Below, piece by piece: positions 59,613 through 64,000 of a stretch of DNA of 64,000 nucleotides. Location of the stretch: assembly GCF_003952665.1 (NCBI RefSeq), contig NZ_CP017946.1:1426001-1490000 (forward strand), given 5' to 3'. The stretch is from Bosea sp. Tri-49. GTDB taxonomy: Bacteria; Pseudomonadota; Alphaproteobacteria; Rhizobiales; Beijerinckiaceae. Below the pieces are notes generated by a model. The model worked only from the letters and a program-made list of their open reading frames with translations, did not search any database and was not told the origin of the DNA. The first letter of the stretch is position 1. Every line of letters begins with the position of its first letter. A program made the translations under genes and the position numbers.

Positions 59613-61000
59613 CAGCTCTTGGCCTTGTCGTAGGGGTTGGCGCCACCGCGGGTATGGAGCCTGACCGGCGTGCCCGGCAATTCGAAGGCCTCGCGCAGGT
59701 TGTTGGTCAAATAGCGCATATAGGAGATCGGCAGGTGCTCGAGCTGGTTGCCGAACAGCGCGAAGGTCGGCGGCCGCGCCTTGGCCTGCGTCATATAGCG
59801 GATCTTGATCCGGCGACCGGCGACAGCCGGCGGCGGATGGGCCGAGAGCACGCCTTCGAGCCAGCGATTGATCTTCGCGGTGGAGACGCGGCGGTTCCAG
59901 ACCTCATAGGCCCGGAACACCGCCTGCATCAGCCGATCAATGCCCTCGCCGGCAATCCCCGAGAGCGGCACGATCTCGACGCCGCGGATCTGCGCCAAGA
60001 GGTGATGCGCCTTCTCCTTGAGCTCGGCGAGCAGGCCCTGCTTGTCGGCGACAAGGTCCCATTTGTTCAGACCGATGACAACGGCGCGCCCCTCGCGCTC
60101 AGTCAGGTCGGCCAGCGTCAGGTCCTGCTTCTCGAAGGGGATGGTCGCGTCGAGCAAAACGACGACGACCTCGGCAAAGCGGATGGCACGCAGCGAATCC
60201 GCCACCGCGAGCTTCTCCAGCTTCTCGTCGATACGGGCGCGCTTGCGCATGCCAGCCGTGTCGAACAGCTTCACCGGCCTGCCGCGCCATTCCCACTCGA
60301 CCGAGATCGTGTCGCGGGTGATTCCGGCTTCAGGGCCAGTCAGCAAGCGCTCTTCGCCGATCATCTTATTGACCAGCGTCGACTTGCCGGCATTGGGGCG
60401 GCCGATGATGGTGACGCGCACCGGCCGGCTGGGGTCCTCGCCCTCTTCGTCCGCGACAGCGGCAGGGGCGTCGGCCCAGGCCTCCTCCTCGTCCTCCTCC
60501 GGCTCGTCGTCGACGTAAGGTGCCAGCGCTTCCAGCAGGTCGGAGGTGCCCTCGCCATGTTCGGCCGAGAACGGCACGGGATCGCCGAGGCCGAGCGCAT
60601 AGGCCTCCATAACGCCGTCCTTGCCCTTGTTCCCCTCGGCCTTGTTGGCGAGCAGGATGACGGGCTTGCCGGAGCGGCGCACCAGATCGGCGAAAGGCTG
60701 GTCCATCGGCGTCAGGCCGAGCCTGGCGTCGATCATGAACAGGATGACGTCGGCCTGGTCGATCGCTGTTTCGGTCTGGGCGCGCATGCGGCCCGCAAGC
60801 GAATCCTTGTCGGCCTCTTCGAGACCCGCGGTATCGATCACCGTGAAGCGCAGGTGGCCGAGGCTGGCCTCGCCTTCGCGCCGGTCGCGGGTGACGCCCG
60901 GCTGGTCGTCGACCAGCGCCAGCTTCTTGCCGACGAGCCGGTTGAACAGGGTCGACTTGCCGACATTGGGCCGGCCGACGATGGCAATGATTGCAGTCAT
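59612..61000 (-). CDS. der: Ribosome-assembly GTPase Der (EngA)
   Basis: Double GTPase needed for 50S subunit maturation. The 462-residue protein has a first G domain beginning [23 protein letters not shown], with [18 protein letters not shown] and NKAEG. A second G domain has [40 protein letters not shown] and LNKWD. A C-terminal KH-like domain follows ([23 protein letters not shown]). An acidic linker ([16 protein letters not shown]) joins the G domains. ATG at 61000 is certain from the family. Confidence 0.97.
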   Translation of the reverse strand: MTAIIAIVGRPNVGKSTLFNRLVGKKLALVDDQPGVTRDRREGEASLGHLRFTVIDTAGLEEADKDSLAGRMRAQTETAIDQADVILFMIDARLGLTPMDQPFADLVRRSGKPVILLANKAEGNKGKDGVMEAYALGLGDPVPFSAEHGEGTSDLLEALAPYVDDEPEEDEEEAWADAPAAVADEEGEDPSRPVRVTIIGRPNAGKSTLVNKMIGEERLLTGPEAGITRDTISVEWEWRGRPVKLFDTAGMRKRARIDEKLEKLAVADSLRAIRFAEVVVVLLDATIPFEKQDLTLADLTEREGRAVVIGLNKWDLVADKQGLLAELKEKAHHLLAQIRGVEIVPLSGIAGEGIDRLMQAVFRAYEVWNRRVSTAKINRWLEGVLSAHPPPAVAGRRIKIRYMTQAKARPPTFALFGNQLEHLPISYMRYLTNNLREAFELPGTPVRLHTRGGANPYDKAKS

Positions 61001-61052
61001 GATCCGTCCAGTTGTGCCGGGCGCAGCCGCCGGCAACAACCGGCACCCGGAA

Positions 61053-61715
61053 TCAATTCTTGATAGTCACCGGCCCGCCGCGGACCAGCGTCAGATAGAG
61101 TTCGACGCGCTGGCGCAGCACCTGCGGCGACTGCGGATCCGCGACGGCGGCATCGAACCAGCGTCCGGCGTCCTCGAAGAGGTTGGCCTTCAGCGCGGAA
61201 ATGCCGAGGAATTCGCGGGCAGAATGGCGCCAGAGACCGGTCGGCGTCACCAGCGGTTCGAGCTCCTTGCGCAGCTCGGCATAAGGCAGGAGGTCGACGC
61301 GCAGCAAGCCAGCACGCAGGCGGGCGAGATCGCGGTAATACTGTTCGAGCGACGCGTCGTTGGCGAGCGCATCGAAGGCAGTGGCGCCGGCCGCTCCATC
61401 GCGCTTGCCGATCTCGGCCGCGAGGCGGAAGCGCGAGAGCTGGCGATAGCCCGCCGGAGCATTGGCGGCAAGTTCGGCCAACGTCGCCTCGGCCGCGCTG
61501 GCGTCGTTGTCGCGCGAGGCACGCACCGCCGCCTCGAACTTGGCGCCGACGGCCTCTGCCTTCTTGCGCTCCTGCTGCTGCCAGAACTGCCAGCCGCCGA
61601 CGCCGGCGACAGCCAGCACGGCGATGGCGATGAAGACATTGCCATACTTCTTGAAGACGGCGGTCGCCTTGTCGCGGCGAACCTCCTCATCGATCTCGCG
61701 GAAAATATCGGACAT
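61053..61715 (-). CDS. YfgM-like membrane-anchored TPR protein
   Basis: A 220-residue protein with a short cytoplasmic start ([25 protein letters not shown]), one membrane helix ([19 protein letters not shown], about 27-46) and a periplasmic TPR-like helical region. The layout matches the ancillary SecYEG subunit YfgM/DUF2133-type proteins that sit upstream of der in many alphaproteobacteria (in E. coli yfgM-bamB-der). bamB is missing between it and der here. The role in outer-membrane protein delivery is family knowledge. Confidence 0.9.
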   Translation of the reverse strand: MSDIFREIDEEVRRDKATAVFKKYGNVFIAIAVLAVAGVGGWQFWQQQERKKAEAVGAKFEAAVRASRDNDASAAEATLAELAANAPAGYRQLSRFRLAAEIGKRDGAAGATAFDALANDASLEQYYRDLARLRAGLLRVDLLPYAELRKELEPLVTPTGLWRHSAREFLGISALKANLFEDAGRWFDAAVADPQSPQVLRQRVELYLTLVRGGPVTIKN

Positions 61716-61803
61716 GACGCCTCAAACTGCTCTCGCCTGCCGGGTAGCACCTTTGCCGGCGGAATGCGAGCCGGAACGGCCACATATGGCCATCGGCGCA
61801 CGC

Positions 61804-62400
61804 CTATGGCGGCGCGGCGCTGGGCGAAGCCAGTCCGGAAAGCACGCGGTCGATGAGCTTGTGCCATTCGCCGGGATCGGCTCCAGCCGCAATGGCCAGG
61901 GCAGCCCTGTCATAGGCGGCACTGAGCAACTGGGTAGTTGCGGTCAATGGCAGAGACGGCAAAGCGCCGGACTGCATCGCCGCCGCAAGCCCTTCTTGCA
62001 AGGTCCGACCGCCGTGACGGGCGTCAATGGCATCGAGCTGGTCGCGGCCGAGTACTGCTGCGGCGTCGATCAGCAGCAGCTGGGTCCGTCCCGGCACCTG
62101 CATCGCCTCCAGGAAGGCCGCGCCGCCCTTGCTGAGCGCCTTCAGCGGCAAAAGGCCGGGCCGCGCCGCGCTCTCGATCTCATGCGCGACTGCGGCCGAC
62201 TCCGCCTCGACCACGGCCCGGAACAAAGCGCGCTTGTCGGCGAAGTGATGATAGAGCGCGCCACGCGTCACGCCCGCCTCCGCGACCAGCTCGGGTGTGC
62301 CGGTCTCGGCATAGCCGCGGCTGACAAAGAGCTTGCGCCCCGCCGCGATCAATGCGGCGCGGGTGGTGTCGGAACGATCCTTATTGGATCGGCGTGCCAT
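61804..62400 (-). CDS. TetR-family transcriptional repressor
   Basis: A 198-residue regulator with an N-terminal TetR helix-turn-helix ([49 protein letters not shown], about 9-58, in outline) and a C-terminal helical ligand-binding domain. ATG at 62400 is given; an in-frame ATG at 62409 is also possible and neither has a clear ribosome-binding site. It is divergent from a small VOC protein, with an operator-like repeat in between. Ligand unknown. Confidence 0.9.
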   Translation of the reverse strand: MARRSNKDRSDTTRAALIAAGRKLFVSRGYAETGTPELVAEAGVTRGALYHHFADKRALFRAVVEAESAAVAHEIESAARPGLLPLKALSKGGAAFLEAMQVPGRTQLLLIDAAAVLGRDQLDAIDARHGGRTLQEGLAAAMQSGALPSLPLTATTQLLSAAYDRAALAIAAGADPGEWHKLIDRVLSGLASPSAAPP

Positions 62401-62406
62401 CTCTTG

Positions 62407-62460
62407 CATACGTGCAGCCTGTATGTTAATTAACAGAAACATGCAGATTGTATGTTTATG
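62407..62460. promoter_or_regulatory. TetR operator-like repeats
   Basis: TGCAG-NN-TGTATGTT-type 15-mers occur at 62413-62427 and 62442-62456, 29 bases apart and differing at only a few positions. Each overlaps an inverted element (CATAC...GTATG at 62407-62425 and ACAT...ATGT at 62440-62455). They lie between the TetR gene and the divergent VOC gene and are the likely repressor site. Confidence 0.55.
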
Positions 62461-62479
62461 GCGAGAGGCAAGCAAGCCC

Positions 62480-62884
62480 ATGAAAGTCACGAGCTATTAT
62501 CCGGTGATCATGACCGAGAAGGTCGCCGAGACCACTGCCTTCTATATCGCGCATTTCGGCTTCCAGGCCCTGTTCGAGGCGGATTGGTACGTCCACCTGC
62601 AATCGACGGTCGACGAGCGGGTGACGCTGGCGGTGCTGAATGGCAGCCATGACACCATCCCCCTCCCCGGCCGCGGGCGCATCAGCGGGCTGATCCTGAA
62701 TTTCGAGGTCGAGGACGTCGATGCGGAATATGCCCGGCTCAAGGCGGCCGGCCTGCCGATCCTGCAGGACCTGCGCGACGAATGGTTCGGCCAGCGCCAT
62801 TTCATCACCGCCGACCCCAGCGGCGTATTGATCGACGTGATCAAGCCGATTCCGATGAGCGCCCCACCCGAAGCCCACGCTTGA
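62480..62884 (+). CDS. VOC-family (glyoxalase/bleomycin-resistance-like) protein
   Basis: A 134-residue single VOC domain: [32 protein letters not shown], the second half [25 protein letters not shown], and the ending [22 protein letters not shown]. Some expected metal ligands are recognisable (the early His after YV, the late Asp) but the set is not complete enough to claim catalysis. It is divergent from and probably repressed by the TetR protein. It could be an antibiotic- or toxicant-binding protein. Confidence 0.88.
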   Translation: MKVTSYYPVIMTEKVAETTAFYIAHFGFQALFEADWYVHLQSTVDERVTLAVLNGSHDTIPLPGRGRISGLILNFEVEDVDAEYARLKAAGLPILQDLRDEWFGQRHFITADPSGVLIDVIKPIPMSAPPEAHA

Positions 62885-62942
62885 TCGGGCCGTGCATGGC
62901 AGGCACCTTGCTTTGGCTTCGGCCATCGCAAGGAGGATCGCC

Positions 62943-63950
62943 ATGAACCGGATCGCCAGCGGGCTGGGAGCAGCCCTTCTCACCCTCGCCTCGTTCGGCA
63001 CGGCCGAGGCGGCGCCGACCAAGGTCAAGGTCTTCGTCGCCTCGATGTTCGAGATCGGCGCCAACACCGGCGACCGGGCCGGCGAGTTCCAGCACTGGTA
63101 TGAGCGCTACTGGCAGAAGAGCCAGCCGCATGAGGCGCGCGGCGCGCTGAAGCCGGTCTACTGCAACGAAGACGGCGTCTGCGGCGCCGTGCTCGGCATG
63201 GGCAAGGTCAATTCCTCCTCCTCGATGCAGGCGATCCTGCTCGATCCCGACTACGACTTCTCGCAAGCCTATTTCGTCATCACCGGCGTCGCCGGCACCC
63301 CGCCCTCGCGCGGCACGATCGGTGACGTCTCCTGGGGGACCTGGCTGGTTGATTACGATCTCGGCCACCGCTGGGCGCCGGAGGAAGGCAAGCCGGGCGA
63401 GCCGGTGTTCATCCCGCGCAAGGGCTATGAGGAGTACCGGGTCTTCAAGCTCAACCCGACGCTGGTCGGTTGGGCGACGCGGCTGAGCGCGGGGGCAAAC
63501 CTGCAGGATTCGGAGTCGGCAAAGCAGTATCGCCAGCGCTATCCCGAGGAGCGGGCACGGGCGGCCCCTTCCGTCCAGACCGGCACGCACATGACCGGCG
63601 ACACCTTCTTCCACGGGCCCGGCCTGTCGAAGGAGGCGCAGTACATGGCCAAGCTCTACGGCGCCGACGACTATGTCATCACGGAGATGGAAGCGGCGGC
63701 GATCACGCTGGTGATCAAGCGGCAATTCGGCACCGACCGGGTCCTCAGCCTGCGCGGCGCGGTCAACTTCGACCAGGGCAATCCGAACGAGACGACCTTG
63801 CAACATCTCGACCCGGCGCCGGGCCAGACGGCCGGCGGCTTCGCCGAGACCGTCGCCAATGTCGAAGCAGTCGGCTCGCGCGTCGTCGACCACATCGTCG
63901 GCAACTGGGGCGAGTGGCAGAAGGGCGTGCCGCCGCTGCCGGCCAAATAG
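62943..63950 (+). CDS. Exported purine nucleoside permease (NUP) family protein
   Basis: A 335-residue protein with a signal peptide (RIASGLGAALLTLASFGTAEA, cut near residue 23) and a domain resembling the NUP family first described as a purine nucleoside permease in yeast. Visible segments are VKVFVASMFEIGANTGDRAGEFQHWYERYW, CGAVLGMGKVNSSSSM, PDYDFSQAYFVITGVAGTPP and DDYVITEMEAAAITLVIKR. The latter part resembles nucleoside phosphorylase folds (GVAG and an ME-AA motif), suggesting a periplasmic nucleoside-binding or cleaving function rather than a transporter. No transmembrane segments beyond the signal are seen. AAGGAGGA is upstream of the ATG. Confidence 0.85.
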   Translation: MNRIASGLGAALLTLASFGTAEAAPTKVKVFVASMFEIGANTGDRAGEFQHWYERYWQKSQPHEARGALKPVYCNEDGVCGAVLGMGKVNSSSSMQAILLDPDYDFSQAYFVITGVAGTPPSRGTIGDVSWGTWLVDYDLGHRWAPEEGKPGEPVFIPRKGYEEYRVFKLNPTLVGWATRLSAGANLQDSESAKQYRQRYPEERARAAPSVQTGTHMTGDTFFHGPGLSKEAQYMAKLYGADDYVITEMEAAAITLVIKRQFGTDRVLSLRGAVNFDQGNPNETTLQHLDPAPGQTAGGFAETVANVEAVGSRVVDHIVGNWGEWQKGVPPLPAK

Positions 63951-63953
63951 CGC

Positions 63954-64000
63954 TCAGACCAACGGCTCTGCCCGAAACAGCAGGCTGCCATCGCCATAGG
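63954..64000 (-). CDS. C-terminal end of a gene running in from the right, possibly queA
   Basis: The last 14 residues before the stop read YGDGSLLFRAEPLV on the minus strand. The Y-G-D-x-S-L-L pattern matches the closing segment of S-adenosylmethionine:tRNA ribosyltransferase-isomerase (QueA), which ends in a YGD motif. Only 47 bases are visible, so this is a guess. It converges with the NUP-family gene. Confidence 0.4.
   Translation of the reverse strand, partial: YGDGSLLFRAEPLV

Noticed and set aside
59654..61063. 469-codon open frame opposite der
   Set aside because: Antisense shadow of a complete GTPase gene.
1..64000. CRISPR arrays, tRNA, rRNA, insertion sequences, prophage genes
   Set aside because: Looked for in all gaps; none seen.

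Overview
The window looks like a chromosomal segment of an alphaproteobacterium of the order Hyphomicrobiales. This rests on the GC-rich sequence, the short bacterial-type prolyl-tRNA synthetase, the gene order rpsF-rpsR-DUF2232-rplI-dnaB-alr-radA-cvpA-purF, the fabD-fabG-acpP-fabF-mltG block, and the lptF-lptG-lptD-pdxA-rsmA block. A Bosea-like genus is plausible but is inference only. Coding density is very high, and no tRNA, rRNA, CRISPR array, insertion sequence or phage gene was seen.

Layout. 1-1512: assimilatory sulfate reduction (cysH, cysD; cysD runs off the left edge). 1828-3795: a small acidic/basic protein, an NTF2-like protein and an M23 peptidase. 3993-19455: a type VI secretion (T6SS) locus. 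One arm on the minus strand reads ompA-like, tssA, tssB, tssC, hcp, tssE, tssF, tssG, clpV. The other arm on the plus strand reads vgrG, an unknown T6SS-associated gene, tagH. The sheath, tube, baseplate, spike and disassembly ATPase are present. The membrane complex and its adaptor (tssJ, tssK, tssL, tssM), a PAAR tip, an obvious effector/immunity pair and the PpkA/PppA kinase-phosphatase are not in this window.

19465-30050: housekeeping genes on the minus strand (lolD, lolC-type permease, proS, coaD, a chemoreceptor), then a plus-strand ABC-F protein and a group of small exported proteins ending in holC. 30097-39205: pepA facing the LPS-transport genes lptF, lptG, lptD, followed by pdxA and rsmA; the chaperone gene surA, often found between lptD and pdxA, is absent. 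gmk and yicC follow on the other strand. 40195-42919: a MocR regulator and a divergent MFS transporter that appear to be inserted between yicC and mltG. 42947-48012: mltG and fatty-acid synthesis. 48359-57395: ribosomal proteins, replication (dnaB), alr, radA, cvpA, purF. 57415-64000: SDR, TPR protein, NUDIX, der, a YfgM-like TPR protein, a TetR/VOC divergent pair, a purine nucleoside permease-family protein, and the last codons of a gene that looks like queA.

I did not find a convincing wholly new system. The best leads are regulatory or architectural: three evenly spaced TGC-N5-GCA palindromes upstream of proS; a GTTC-N7-GTTC LexA-type box in front of dnaB-alr-radA; a TssA with a repeated C-terminal motif on both sides of a long acidic linker; the missing T6SS membrane complex; and operator-like repeats between the MocR/MFS and TetR/VOC pairs.
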